DNA of 20,105 nucleotides from Lachnospiraceae bacterium UBA3632 (lineage in GTDB: Bacteria; Bacillota; Clostridia; Lachnospirales; Lachnospiraceae). Under the pieces are notes generated by a model. The model worked only from the letters and a program-made list of their open reading frames with translations. It was not told the origin of the DNA and did not search any database. A program made the translations under genes and the position numbers. The stretch covers positions 945 through 21,049 of the forward strand of contig DFKZ01000041.1 of the NCBI GenBank assembly GCA_002373975.1, in the 5' to 3' direction. Shown piece by piece: positions 1 to 7,128 of this stretch (its first letter is position 1; each line of letters opens with the position of its first letter).

Positions 1-272
1 CCCTTGTAAGGTCCGATCGCAGAGTTGAACTGTACTCTGTATCCGTTGTTTACCTGTACCTGTCCCTTGTCATCTACCCAGGGAACACGGAAAAGGAGCT
101 GTCTCTCGGGAGTGGTGATCCTCTCAAGAAGTGCTTCTCTGCGGAACTTCTCCTCATCAGCCTCGATAACCACTCTGAGGGACTCGAGTACCTCCTTAAC
201 CGCCTGATGGAACTCGGGCTGTGAAGGGTTCTGCGCTACTACACGCTCGTAAACTTCATCAACGTATGACAT
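1..272 (-). CDS. gdhA: NADP-type glutamate dehydrogenase, N-terminal 90 codons (partial)
   Basis: The enzyme makes glutamate from 2-oxoglutarate and ammonium with NAD(P)H in the cytoplasm. Only the N-terminus is present; the gene runs off the left edge of the window. The visible product begins MSYVDEVYERV and contains the typical Glu-dehydrogenase dimerisation segment. It includes PERQLLFRVPWVDDKGQVQV and then RVQFNSAIGPYKG, the start of the substrate-binding domain shared by hexameric GdhA enzymes. The start is set by a strong AAGGAGG ribosome binding site at 280-286, eight bases upstream of the ATG. The gene follows the SH3b-protein gene on the same strand, with a terminator between them, so it is probably its own transcription unit. 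Length and C-terminus cannot be judged here. Identification is from characteristic sequence and is secure. Confidence 0.93.
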   Translation of the reverse strand, partial: MSYVDEVYERVVAQNPSQPEFHQAVKEVLESLRVVIEADEEKFRREALLERITTPERQLLFRVPWVDDKGQVQVNNGYRVQFNSAIGPYK

Positions 273-318
273 TTTAGATCCTCCTTGTATAAAAATAATT
301 TTGATTACTTTTTTATGC

Positions 319-350
319 AAAAAAGGGCGCAGGAAATAACCTGTGCCCTC
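319..350 (-). terminator. Rho-independent terminator after the SH3b-protein gene
   Basis: On the minus strand GGGCACAGG (348-340) pairs with CCTGCGCCC (333-325), a 9-bp stem with one G-U pair and a 6-base TTATTT loop. Six Ts follow at once (324-319). It lies about 95 bp past the stop of the gene at 447-1658 and about 46 bp before the gdhA start, so it separates the two. The rest of the 174-bp gap is AT-rich, and I see no convincing gdhA promoter in it. Confidence 0.85.
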
Positions 351-446
351 TTTGGCTCAACAATAATATAATATATCAATTATAAAAACATTTCATCAGC
401 AAATTAGATAAATAATTTAGCAGTTCAACGCTTTACATCGGTAAAT

Positions 447-1658
447 TTAGTCAAAAACCGTATAATCTATGAAATCTGCGTTCACATAGGCTATGGTGCC
501 TTCAAACTTAACGGTACACCAGCCGTCCTCGACAGCCACAAGTTCCAGCTGATCGCCTGTTACAAGTGCGCCGACCTTTTCGGAATTAACATCGGGAAGG
601 CTTCTTACATTAACCTCGCTCTTTGCTGTGGCCATACCGATGGTAGGATAACTATCCGCACTCTGAACCATCGAAAGATACTCTGATTTAATAAAGGCTT
701 CCCTGTCATTGAAAATGATCTTGGTCCAGCCGTTAAGAAGCACTTCCACCACTTCGAATTTCTCACCCTGCATGGCTTCTCCGACCCTTTCGGCCTGAGC
801 GCTGTCCGAAGCCCGGACATTAACTCTTGTGGTGGCTGTGGCATACTGCACCACATCCTCGGCAGGTATTTCCTCGGTCTCACCCTCGGCAGCCTTCTTT
901 TCTTCCTCTTCAGCCTGCTTCTGGGCTTCTATTGTCTGATTTATCTCTGCGATCTTTTCTCCCACTGCGGTACTTACGGTGGTATCAAGTTCAACAAGGT
1001 AATCAAGTATCTCGGGGTGTTCGATGATAATATCATTGTACTCAACATTAACTTTGTTGTTGAGTTCCTTAACATCATCCTGTGAAGCAACCTTGGAAAT
1101 ATACTCGTTTTCCTTATCGGAAAGCTCACCCTTTACTATATAGAACTCGCCTGTCTCCCTTGTCTTTACATAAAAGCCGCTGTATGCGGGAAGACTTATA
1201 GTCGGAAATTCGTCAAACACTACCATATAGTAAGCATAGGCAATGTAAGTTCCCTCTTCGGGACCGGTCTGACTGTAGACATTCTCAACGGAGTAGGAAA
1301 GATACTTTGACTGCTCCTCAAGTCTGAAGCTCTCAGCTTCGTCAAGGCTGTCGCGGAGCGTCTGCAAAGTAGCCATATCGCCCTCGGAAAGGCATGCGAA
1401 ATAATTGTCCACAAGCTGCCGGAGAGCTTCATCGGATGAATCCTCAAGCGGTACTTCCGCATCCTCGAGGATCACTTCTTCCTCAAGCTGCTGAGCCAGC
1501 TCCTCCTCCGCGATCCTTTTGGCTTCCTCTTCCTTTGCTCTGTACTTCATTGCAACAAACACGATCACCGCTGCTACGATCAGTGCAAATCCCGGGAAAA
1601 AGTACTTACTGTACTTAAGTATGAATTTACCTACCTTTTTAGCAATATCACCTATCAT
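447..1658 (-). CDS. Membrane-anchored protein with two C-terminal SH3b domains
   Basis: 403 residues. A basic N-terminus (MIGDIAKKVGKF...) leads into a single transmembrane helix at about 20-38. A highly acidic, Glu/Ala-rich segment (41-75) follows, then a mixed alpha/beta domain (about 76-185) that could be NTF2-like (weak inference), and a second Glu-rich linker (245-268). Two bacterial SH3 (SH3b) repeats close the protein, at about 275-331 and 343-399; each opens with an NVR motif (VNVRASD, VNVRSLP) and has a central GW (NGWTK, DGWCT). SH3b modules commonly bind peptidoglycan peptides or cell-surface ligands, so the protein is probably anchored in the membrane with its C-terminus at the wall. 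No catalytic domain (NlpC/P60, amidase) is visible. The possible ribosome site (AAAGGAA) sits rather far, about 15 bases, from the ATG. It lies just downstream of tRNA-Arg. Exact role unknown. Confidence 0.85.
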   Translation of the reverse strand: MIGDIAKKVGKFILKYSKYFFPGFALIVAAVIVFVAMKYRAKEEEAKRIAEEELAQQLEEEVILEDAEVPLEDSSDEALRQLVDNYFACLSEGDMATLQTLRDSLDEAESFRLEEQSKYLSYSVENVYSQTGPEEGTYIAYAYYMVVFDEFPTISLPAYSGFYVKTRETGEFYIVKGELSDKENEYISKVASQDDVKELNNKVNVEYNDIIIEHPEILDYLVELDTTVSTAVGEKIAEINQTIEAQKQAEEEEKKAAEGETEEIPAEDVVQYATATTRVNVRASDSAQAERVGEAMQGEKFEVVEVLLNGWTKIIFNDREAFIKSEYLSMVQSADSYPTIGMATAKSEVNVRSLPDVNSEKVGALVTGDQLELVAVEDGWCTVKFEGTIAYVNADFIDYTVFD

Positions 1659-1730
1659 ATCGTTCTGACTTATTTCCTTTTAAAGAATTAGTAATCTGCA
1701 AAAATCATATATTAAAGCGGTAACGAAAGC

Positions 1731-1802
1731 TGCGGCCGACAGGAATCGAACCTGCATTAAAGGCGTCGGAGGCCTTCGTTCTATCCGTTAGACTACGGCC
1801 GC
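1731..1802 (-). tRNA. tRNA-Arg (anticodon CCG)
   Basis: A 72-nt cloverleaf on the minus strand. Acceptor stem GCGGCCG (1802-1796) pairs perfectly with CGGCCGC (1738-1732), and the discriminator base is A at 1731. The anticodon stem AAGGC/GCCTT encloses the seven-base loop CTCCGAC, giving anticodon CCG, which reads the Arg codon CGG. The T arm GCAGG-TTCGATT-CCTGT is canonical. No CCA is encoded at the 3' end, so CCA must be added after transcription. The D stem is short (TCT/AGA core), as in other bacterial tRNA-Arg of this type. No clear promoter or terminator was found nearby. Confidence 0.95.
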
Positions 1803-1867
1803 AAAATTGTTACAACTTTATTACACTGTCGTCTATATTACCATATATGCCTTAGAAACGCAAATTT

Positions 1868-2731
1868 TTATACGATCTTTATCTTTTTCTGACTGCGGTC
1901 AAAATAATACAGATTGTCTGACAGAACCTCATCAGCACTTACTTCCTCCCGATTGACCATACATATGATGTTTCGAAGCTCGGAGGTCTTTCTTATCCAT
2001 TCTTCGCTTCCCTGCTCGTCGTTATCCTTATCGGGTATAAGTATTATTTCATGTATGGAGCTTGGGATCACAAATACATTTGCCTCATTCTTATCGGCAA
2101 AATCCTCAAGTGCATCGGGATAAAGCATGGAGGAAGCTCCTCCCGAAAGGCTTTTATTTGACATAACATACATAGGATAACCCCAGAACTGCAGCACTTT
2201 GAGTTCAACATCCTTTTTGCTGTTTTCCATGGCGTCCTTCATAAGCTTTTCGGTTGAAACATCCCATTTTTCAAGGTATTCCGTTCTTACCCTGATCATA
2301 CCCTTTCCCATATCACACTGCTCGAAACTGATATAAAAAAGAATAGCCAGATCAAGAAAAGGAATATATACCGAATCCTTGAGAAGCTCGCTGTTGCGCT
2401 CCATGTTGCAAAGCCTCAGACAGATCTTATCCTTTACTTTTTCATATTCGGTGATGTATGAAAGATCGATATCACTTTTGGGGACATGTTCCCAATAGAT
2501 GCTTATTATACTGTTAACGATATCTCCAAAGCTTTTTCCTTCTTCATATTCCTGATAAAATGAATCCAGAAATATGACCGGCGTGATATTCCTGCTCTTT
2601 GAATGTATATTTATGCTCCAAAGCCTTGTTTCATTCAGTTTCAGATTCTCCCCGGTATCAACAAAATATTCATCGCCCAGTACCTCCTGGACGGCCTTTC
2701 TCGCCTTATCGGCAAATTCTTTTACAGACAT
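1868..2731 (-). CDS. DUF5688 family protein, function unknown
   Basis: 287 residues, predicted soluble, with no signal peptide or membrane helix. The pattern matches the DUF5688 proteins I know from Lachnospiraceae. An N-terminal helical part (about 1-90) contains a hydrophobic core around NITPVIFLDSFYQEYEEG. The C-terminal part has the family's recurrent features: MYVMSNKSLSGGASSMLYPD (about 188-207) and then VFVIPSSIHEIILIPD (about 220-235). The family has no established function that I can name. The start is supported by a GGAAAGGG ribosome site 4 bases before the ATG. The gene follows efp after a clear terminator and precedes tRNA-Arg by 65 bp without an obvious terminator. There are no catalytic motifs to suggest a role. 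Confidence 0.78.
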   Translation of the reverse strand: MSVKEFADKARKAVQEVLGDEYFVDTGENLKLNETRLWSINIHSKSRNITPVIFLDSFYQEYEEGKSFGDIVNSIISIYWEHVPKSDIDLSYITEYEKVKDKICLRLCNMERNSELLKDSVYIPFLDLAILFYISFEQCDMGKGMIRVRTEYLEKWDVSTEKLMKDAMENSKKDVELKVLQFWGYPMYVMSNKSLSGGASSMLYPDALEDFADKNEANVFVIPSSIHEIILIPDKDNDEQGSEEWIRKTSELRNIICMVNREEVSADEVLSDNLYYFDRSQKKIKIV

Positions 2732-2802
2732 AATACCCTTTCCGGCCCCTCGGCCTGACTATAGTTTTAAGCTACAAAACAGCATATTGTTTCGCTTTTT
2801 CG

Positions 2803-2838
2803 CAAAACAAAAAGAGCGTACCAAATCTGATACGCTCT
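2803..2838 (-). terminator. Rho-independent terminator after efp
   Basis: The minus-strand stem AGAGCGTATC (2838-2829) pairs with GGTACGCTCT (2822-2813), 10 bp including one T-G pair, with loop AGATTT. A T-rich tail (TTTTGTTTT) follows. It lies 27 bp past the efp stop and ends the yqeG/aro/efp block. The rest of the gap to the DUF5688 gene is AT-rich with no confident promoter. Confidence 0.88.
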
Positions 2839-2864
2839 ATCGGTCTGTAAAAGATAAATGAAGC

Positions 2865-3428
2865 TTATGCTCTTCCGAGATACTCGCCTGTTCTTGTGTC
2901 GATCTTGATAACATCACCTTCGTTGATGAAGATGGGAACGCGGATCTCTGCTCCGGACTCAACCTTTGCAGGCTTTGTAACGTTCGTAGCGGTATCGCCG
3001 CGAAGTCCGGGCTCTGTCTCGGTGATCTTGAGCTCTACAAACATCGGAGGCTCAACCGAGAAGATCTGACCATTGTGTGAAAGCATGGTGCATTCCATAT
3101 TCTCAAGAACAAACTTCATAGCGTCTCCGATATCACTCTCGGAAAGCTCAATCTGCTCATATGTCTCACTATCCATGAAAACAAACATATCATCATTCTT
3201 GTAAAGATACTGCATCTTCTTCTTTTCGATGGTAGCAAGAGTGAACTTCTGAACAGGGTTAAAGGTTAATTCTCTTACACCGCCGTTCTTAACGTCCTTC
3301 ATCTTAACGCGAACAAATGCAGCTCCCTTACCGGGCTTAACATGTAAAAATTCAAGAACCTGGAATACCTTACCGTCATATTCGAAAGTAACGCCATTCC
3401 TGATATCTCCAGCCGTAATTTCAGCCAT
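2865..3428 (-). CDS. efp: Translation elongation factor P
   Basis: 187 residues, the usual EF-P length. EF-P binds the ribosome between the P and E sites and relieves stalling at polyproline stretches. The N-terminal KOW-like domain carries the exposed loop VKPGKG, with the lysine expected to be post-translationally modified at K34. OB-fold domains II and III follow (about 65-125 and 130-187), ending in the family-typical TRTGEYLGRA. The start is fixed by an AGGAGG ribosome site 8 bases before the ATG. The gene is last in the block yqeG-aroE-aroK-aroQ-efp, has its own good promoter in the 95-bp gap behind aroQ, and is closed by a strong terminator. No modification enzyme gene is visible nearby. 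Confidence 0.97.
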   Translation of the reverse strand: MAEITAGDIRNGVTFEYDGKVFQVLEFLHVKPGKGAAFVRVKMKDVKNGGVRELTFNPVQKFTLATIEKKKMQYLYKNDDMFVFMDSETYEQIELSESDIGDAMKFVLENMECTMLSHNGQIFSVEPPMFVELKITETEPGLRGDTATNVTKPAKVESGAEIRVPIFINEGDVIKIDTRTGEYLGRA

Positions 3429-3469
3429 CTCAAAATCCTCCTATGCGGTTTTAGTCACAATTCTTTATG

Positions 3470-3498
3470 ATTTTAACAAAATATTGATAAACAATCAA
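3470..3498 (-). promoter_or_regulatory. Sigma-A type promoter of efp
   Basis: On the minus strand, -35 TTGATT (3498-3493), a 17-base spacer and -10 TAAAAT (3475-3470), about 42 bases before the efp ATG. The -35 box is part of a short inverted repeat, TTGAT-TGTTT-ATCAA, that could be an operator or chance in AT-rich DNA. This suggests efp can be transcribed apart from the aro genes. Confidence 0.6.
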
Positions 3499-3523
3499 CA
3501 ATAAATTTACCAAATTTATGCAT

Positions 3524-3967
3524 TCAGGTATTTGAAAGCATGGACAGCACAAAATCAATTGCCAGTATGTATCCCTTAAGCCCCTGTCCGTAGATCTGTT
3601 TATCACAGGCGGGCGCCGTGACGGATATTTTTCTGAAATCTTCCCTGGCTGTGATATCTGATATATGTATCTCGCACTTGGGCATGGTCACCGATGCCAG
3701 AGCATCATGTATTGCATAGCTGTAATGTGTGTACGCACCGGGGTTTATCACTATGGCATCAGTCTCGTCAAAATATGCCTGCTGAATGCGGTCGATGATA
3801 TCACCCTCATGGTTTGACTGGAACACCTCAACCTCGATCCCCCGCTCTGCTGCGTCGTCTTCTATCATCTTAACAAGATGATCATAATCCTCCGTTCCGT
3901 ATATATTCTTTTCACGAATACCAAGAAAATTAAGATTTGGTCCGTTGATCACTAGTACGTTATTCAT
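3524..3967 (-). CDS. aroQ: 3-dehydroquinate dehydratase, type II
   Basis: 147 residues, the standard type II size. It catalyses the third step of the shikimate pathway, 3-dehydroquinate to 3-dehydroshikimate, as a cytoplasmic dodecamer (family knowledge). Visible motifs are the N-terminal signature NGPNLNFLGIREKNIYG with the catalytic tyrosine Y23 on the lid loop, INPGAYTHYSYAIHDAL (about 74-90, substrate-binding Asn75 and His81), EIHISD (about 99-104, catalytic His101), and the basic loop R108/R112. The usual SN after the histidine is SD here. The start has AAGAGG 7 bases upstream. It lies 87 bp behind aroK; the gap contains a short ACCGG/CCGGT hairpin without a T tract and a tandem AAAAGTATAT repeat. 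It probably belongs to the aroE-aroK transcript. Confidence 0.96.
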   Translation of the reverse strand: MNNVLVINGPNLNFLGIREKNIYGTEDYDHLVKMIEDDAAERGIEVEVFQSNHEGDIIDRIQQAYFDETDAIVINPGAYTHYSYAIHDALASVTMPKCEIHISDITAREDFRKISVTAPACDKQIYGQGLKGYILAIDFVLSMLSNT

Positions 3968-4054
3968 TTTTTTGCCTCTTATTCTACTTAATATATACTT
4001 TTAATATACTTTTAAATCACCGGCGTTATTTTCAATATCCCGGTCAATATGTAT

Positions 4055-4606
4055 CTATTGCTCCGATGTCGGATTATTTTCGGCATTTAAGTACTCAAGT
4101 ATCTTAGTGAGCACTTCTGCCTGGTCGCACTCATCAACTTCCACAACGAAATCCGCACATCTCATATAAATCGGATCTCTCATTTCCAAAAGGCTGCGTA
4201 TTCGCTCAGCCGGATCTTCACATTGAAGCAGCGGACGCGAAGTATCGTTTTTCAGACGGTCATAGATGGTTTCAGCTTTTGCGCGAAGATATATCACCTT
4301 CCCGCATTTGCAGATAAGCCCCTGATTCTGCGGAAGCATCGGAGTCCCGCCGCCAAGGGAATATATCTTTCTGGAAGATGAAGCCGAGATGCTCTCAAGC
4401 AGCTGAGTCTCTTTCTTTCTGAAATATGCCTCACCCTTTTCGGCAAAAATCTCGCTTGTCTTCATTCCCTCCATGGTTTCGATGATCTTGTCGGTATCCT
4501 CCACAGGTATCTGAAGTTTATATGAAAGCCTTATTCCCATCGTGGTTTTCCCGCTTCCCATAAAGCCGATCAGTATTACATTTTCGCCTTTTTTCTTTTT
4601 GCTCAT
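4055..4606 (-). CDS. aroK: Shikimate kinase
   Basis: 183 residues. It phosphorylates shikimate at the 3-hydroxyl with ATP (fifth step of aromatic amino acid synthesis). The P-loop GFMGSGKT spans 14-21. The shikimate-binding acidic motif DTD lies at 37-39, with R63 in YFRKKE and GGG at 85-87, followed by TPM instead of the common VV/II. The lid arginine is R124 in SRPLL. The N-terminus is extended by a lysine-rich MSKKKKGEN. The start codon overlaps the aroE stop by 4 bases (ATGA), typical of translational coupling, and the ribosome site inside aroE is weak (AGG). The order aroE-aroK-aroQ gives three shikimate-pathway enzymes in a row. Confidence 0.95.
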   Translation of the reverse strand: MSKKKKGENVILIGFMGSGKTTMGIRLSYKLQIPVEDTDKIIETMEGMKTSEIFAEKGEAYFRKKETQLLESISASSSRKIYSLGGGTPMLPQNQGLICKCGKVIYLRAKAETIYDRLKNDTSRPLLQCEDPAERIRSLLEMRDPIYMRCADFVVEVDECDQAEVLTKILEYLNAENNPTSEQ

Positions 4607-5502
4607 CTGTTTGCCTGCATTGCGCTTATCATCATGTCATATATTCTCTCAGCGATATCATCGCCTACAGTAACGGAAGAAGCACCTTCACCGGGGCAAG
4701 CCATTGATGATTTCCATAGTTCATACGCTATTATCCCCTGATAAAGAAGCATCCTTAATCCTCCGAAGGCATCCGCCCCGGCCTTTTTGCACAGCTTCAT
4801 AAACTTTGTTTCAAGGGGATTAAACACGATATCGTATCCCACGCTCACCATATCGTAAAACTTTTCGTCTTCTATCACTGCCTCTTCAGTATTCGGCAGC
4901 ATTCCGACACTCGTGGCCTGTATCACAATGTATTTTTTATCAGGTAAGTTTACATAACTCTGCAAGTCGTGGTAGCTGACTGAATTATGTAAACCATTCA
5001 ATTCATCCGCTATCGCTTTTGCTTTCTCCACAGACCTGTTAAGTATGTATATATGCCCTGCCCCATTCTCAAGCAGCATCATTGCCACGGCTCTGGCCAC
5101 ACCGCCCGCTCCGAGGATGATCACATCCTCTCCCACAAAATCCACGCCGTCATATTTCATGGCTCTTAAGAGCCCGGGCATATCGGTATTATAGCCCTTG
5201 AACCCGCCTTCACACCTTACAAGCGTATTGACTGCTCCTATACGCTCCGCGAGAGGATCTATTTCCTTAAGGAAAGGGATCACTGCGCTCTTGTGGGGTA
5301 CAGTCACATTCATACCCAGCATGTTCAGGGCATATGCACCCCTTACGGCATCACCCACATTTTCTTTTTCCACTCTGAAAGGGGCGTAGGCAAAATTATC
5401 GCCGAGAATATCCGCCAGGTTATTATGTATTACAGGCGACATTGTGTGTTCCACCGGATTTCCGATCACACCGAGCAGCCTTGTATTTCCGTTGATGTTC
5501 AT
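4603..5502 (-). CDS. aroE: Shikimate dehydrogenase (NADP+)
   Basis: 299 residues. It reduces 3-dehydroshikimate to shikimate with NADPH. The N-terminal substrate domain has GVIGNPVEHTMSPVIHN (11-27), in which the first position of the usual S-x-S pair is Thr20. The catalytic lysine K71 lies in NVTVPHK, and the catalytic aspartate D107 in GYNTD. The nucleotide domain has the glycine-rich loop GAGGVARA (131-138) followed by the NRS dinucleotide-binding strand. GLRMLLYQG near the C-terminus is typical. The length is slightly above the usual 270-290, with a C-terminal tail. The ATG lies 7 bases after the yqeG stop, and AAGGTGAG in the junction serves as ribosome site, so the two genes are cotranscribed. 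Confidence 0.96.
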   Translation of the reverse strand: MNINGNTRLLGVIGNPVEHTMSPVIHNNLADILGDNFAYAPFRVEKENVGDAVRGAYALNMLGMNVTVPHKSAVIPFLKEIDPLAERIGAVNTLVRCEGGFKGYNTDMPGLLRAMKYDGVDFVGEDVIILGAGGVARAVAMMLLENGAGHIYILNRSVEKAKAIADELNGLHNSVSYHDLQSYVNLPDKKYIVIQATSVGMLPNTEEAVIEDEKFYDMVSVGYDIVFNPLETKFMKLCKKAGADAFGGLRMLLYQGIIAYELWKSSMACPGEGASSVTVGDDIAERIYDMMISAMQANR

Positions 5503-5509
5503 ATATTAC

Positions 5510-6010
5510 TCACCTTTTACTTCTGTGATAAAAGAATAATACTATCTTTTCAAGCAGTCTCTTAAGGATAATCTGTATCTCTTCTTTCGGATGTATGGGC
5601 TTGGTAAGATAAGTAAGGATTCCGGCCTTTTTGGCTCCCCACACATCTGTAAAGAGCTGATCTCCTACAAACATAGTGTTCTCCGGGACCGTCTTCATTA
5701 TCTTCATAGCCTTTTCATAGCCCTTTTTGCCGGGCTTTCCCGCCTTAAAGAGATATCTTGAGCTCACCGCATCGGCGAACGGCTTAACACGGGTTTCCTT
5801 ATTGTTTGATATGATCACCGTTTTAAAGCCTATGGCATGAAGCTTCCTGAAAAGTGCTATAGCCTTCCTGGTAGCAGGCGCTCCGTGGGGTACCAGGGTA
5901 TTGTCTATATCGAACAGTATACCTCTGTAGCCCTCTTTATATAATTCTTCGTAGGGAAGACCATATGCCGAATCTTCCTCCCTGTCGGGATAAAATCTTT
6001 CTAAAAGCAT
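5510..6010 (-). CDS. yqeG: YqeG family HAD-superfamily phosphatase
   Basis: 166 residues, close to the usual length of the YqeG (HAD IIIA) family, which is related to phosphatidylglycerophosphate phosphatases. HAD motif I is FDIDNTL with nucleophile D34 and acid/base D36. Motif II is ISNN (67-70), the motif III lysine is K92 in KAGKPGKKG, and motif IV is GDQLFTD (116-122) with two Mg-binding acidic residues. The set is complete, so an active phosphatase is likely. The substrate is not proven; phosphatidylglycerophosphate or a phosphosugar are options. The C-terminal 20 residues are hydrophobic then basic and might contact the membrane. It is the first gene of the aro block, with GAGGA before the ATG. 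A tight junction with aroE shows cotranscription. Confidence 0.9.
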   Translation of the reverse strand: MLLERFYPDREEDSAYGLPYEELYKEGYRGILFDIDNTLVPHGAPATRKAIALFRKLHAIGFKTVIISNNKETRVKPFADAVSSRYLFKAGKPGKKGYEKAMKIMKTVPENTMFVGDQLFTDVWGAKKAGILTYLTKPIHPKEEIQIILKRLLEKIVLFFYHRSKR

Positions 6011-6073
6011 TTCTTTCCTCTTCGGATCTTTCTGTAGATATGTATTCTGCGGTTCCGAACATGCATCTTTTAA

Positions 6074-6103
6074 ATAATACTACATCAAACTGCCTTTAAT
6101 CAA
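6074..6103 (-). promoter_or_regulatory. Sigma-A type promoter of the yqeG-aroE-aroK-aroQ operon
   Basis: On the minus strand, -35 TTGATT (6103-6098), 18-base spacer, -10 TATTAT (6079-6074). The leader is about 60 bases to the yqeG ATG. It lies in the 158-bp divergent gap shared with the DUF2971 gene. No T-box-like or other long conserved leader is visible. Confidence 0.55.
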
Positions 6104-6119
6104 TAAACAAAGAATAAAA

Positions 6120-6148
6120 GTGCCATTTATCATCGTTTGTGATATATT
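6120..6148 (+). promoter_or_regulatory. Candidate promoter of the DUF2971 gene
   Basis: -35-like GTGCCA (6120-6125), a 17-base spacer and -10 TATATT (6143-6148) precede a GGAGG site (6156-6160) and the ATG at 6169. The leader would be very short (about 14 bases). The -35 box is poor, so this is tentative. Confidence 0.35.
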
Positions 6149-6168
6149 AATCTACGGAGGTTATTTAT

Positions 6169-6999
6169 ATGCTTTTATATCATTACACGGATTTTAACGC
6201 GCTTAACGGAATTGTCGGAAATGCTGAGCTCAGGCTCAACAACATTCTGAATATGAACGACACCTCTGAAATGAGGCTTTTTGTAAACGGTCTGAGGGAC
6301 AATGTGCTGGTAGACTTAAAAACAGCCGGTCTGGATAAACAGTTTTCTCTTGCAAAAGAATTCTTTAAAAAGGAGTTTGCCGAGGAATTCCACTACTCCG
6401 CATATGCGGCGTGCTTTTCGGAGTACCCCGATGATGCGGCCCAGTGGGAAAGATACGCAAAAGGCGGCCAGGGCGTGTGCATAGCCTTTCATAAGGATCT
6501 GCTTGAACGGCTTGTGGAGGACGAAAGCTCTGTTTCGCTTAAAAAGGTTTATTATCAGGATACCGTAGAGGGACACGAACTGATAAAGAGTTTTACCGAT
6601 GTGATGAGTGATCTCTCCTCTTTTGAGGGCGAACAGACCGAAATTAGAAAGCTGATGAATGAGGCCTGGATATCATCCGCGGCGTTTAAGCATCCTTCCT
6701 TTACATCCGAGAATGAAGTGCGCCTTATCTACACACCCTTCTCTGCCGAGGAAGCCGCTGTTAAACCCAAATACCACATCGCATGGGACCGTATCAAAAA
6801 GTACTATCCCCTCGATCTGAATGAACTCTGTGCGAAGCTCGGGATCAGGATATCCAGCCTTGTGGACAGGATAACCATCGGCCCTGCATCTCCCCAGTCA
6901 CTTCCCATTCTTCAGGATTATCTGACAGATGCCGGATTAAAGATACTCGCCGACAGGGTGAGCCTCTCAAAATGTCCGCTCAGAAAGCCCACAACCTGA
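6169..6999 (+). CDS. DUF2971 family protein
   Basis: 276 residues, soluble, and the only plus-strand gene in the window. Family hallmarks are visible in order: N-terminal LYHYTDFNALNGIV (3-15) with the HYT motif; NMNDTSEM (28-35); CFSEYPDDAAQWERYA (82-97); GVCIAF (102-107); FKHPSFTSENEVRLIY (173-188); and ITIGP near 236. The function of DUF2971 is not established. The opening HYT and the later conserved E/R residues recall the ADP-ribosyltransferase-like fold of DarT-type proteins, but this is only a pattern resemblance. The start has a strong GGAGG 8 bases before the ATG. It is inserted between two minus-strand units, convergent with the lipoprotein gene with which it shares a terminator. 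The lone opposite orientation fits a separately acquired accessory gene, but base composition is not clearly deviant. Confidence 0.82.
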   Translation: MLLYHYTDFNALNGIVGNAELRLNNILNMNDTSEMRLFVNGLRDNVLVDLKTAGLDKQFSLAKEFFKKEFAEEFHYSAYAACFSEYPDDAAQWERYAKGGQGVCIAFHKDLLERLVEDESSVSLKKVYYQDTVEGHELIKSFTDVMSDLSSFEGEQTEIRKLMNEAWISSAAFKHPSFTSENEVRLIYTPFSAEEAAVKPKYHIAWDRIKKYYPLDLNELCAKLGIRISSLVDRITIGPASPQSLPILQDYLTDAGLKILADRVSLSKCPLRKPTT

Positions 7000-7082
7000 T
7001 GCATTAAGCAAAAACTGCAGCCGAAAGCTCTGCAGCTGCTTTACCATTATATGCTTACACAAAACCATATACTTATACAATC

Positions 7083-7110
7083 AAAAAAGCGGCCCATGCG
7101 GACCGCTTTT
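7083..7110. terminator. Bidirectional terminator between DUF2971 gene and lipoprotein gene
   Basis: AAAAGCGG pairs with CCGCTTTT across a short GC-rich centre (CCC...CGGA). On the plus strand it ends in CTTTTGTT, on the minus strand in CTTTTTTGATT. It lies between two convergent stop codons (6999 and 7129). A second small hairpin (CTGCAG repeated at 7015-7020 and 7030-7035) just after the DUF2971 stop has no T tract. Confidence 0.85.
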
Positions 7111-7128
7111 GTTATGCTTTAAATTATA

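Noticed and set aside
292..320. Possible gdhA promoter TTGCAT-17-TATTTT
   Set aside because: Both boxes are poor, it overlaps the upstream terminator tail, and its start point would fall inside the ribosome binding site.
3968..4054. ACCGG/CCGGT hairpin and AAAAGTATAT repeat between aroK and aroQ as a terminator or promoter
   Set aside because: The stem is only 5 bp with a 16-base loop and no T tract, and no -35/-10 pair has acceptable spacing.
7015..7035. CTGCAG-CCGAAAGCT-CTGCAG hairpin after the DUF2971 stop
   Set aside because: Short stem without a T tract, and a much better bidirectional terminator lies 50 bp further on.
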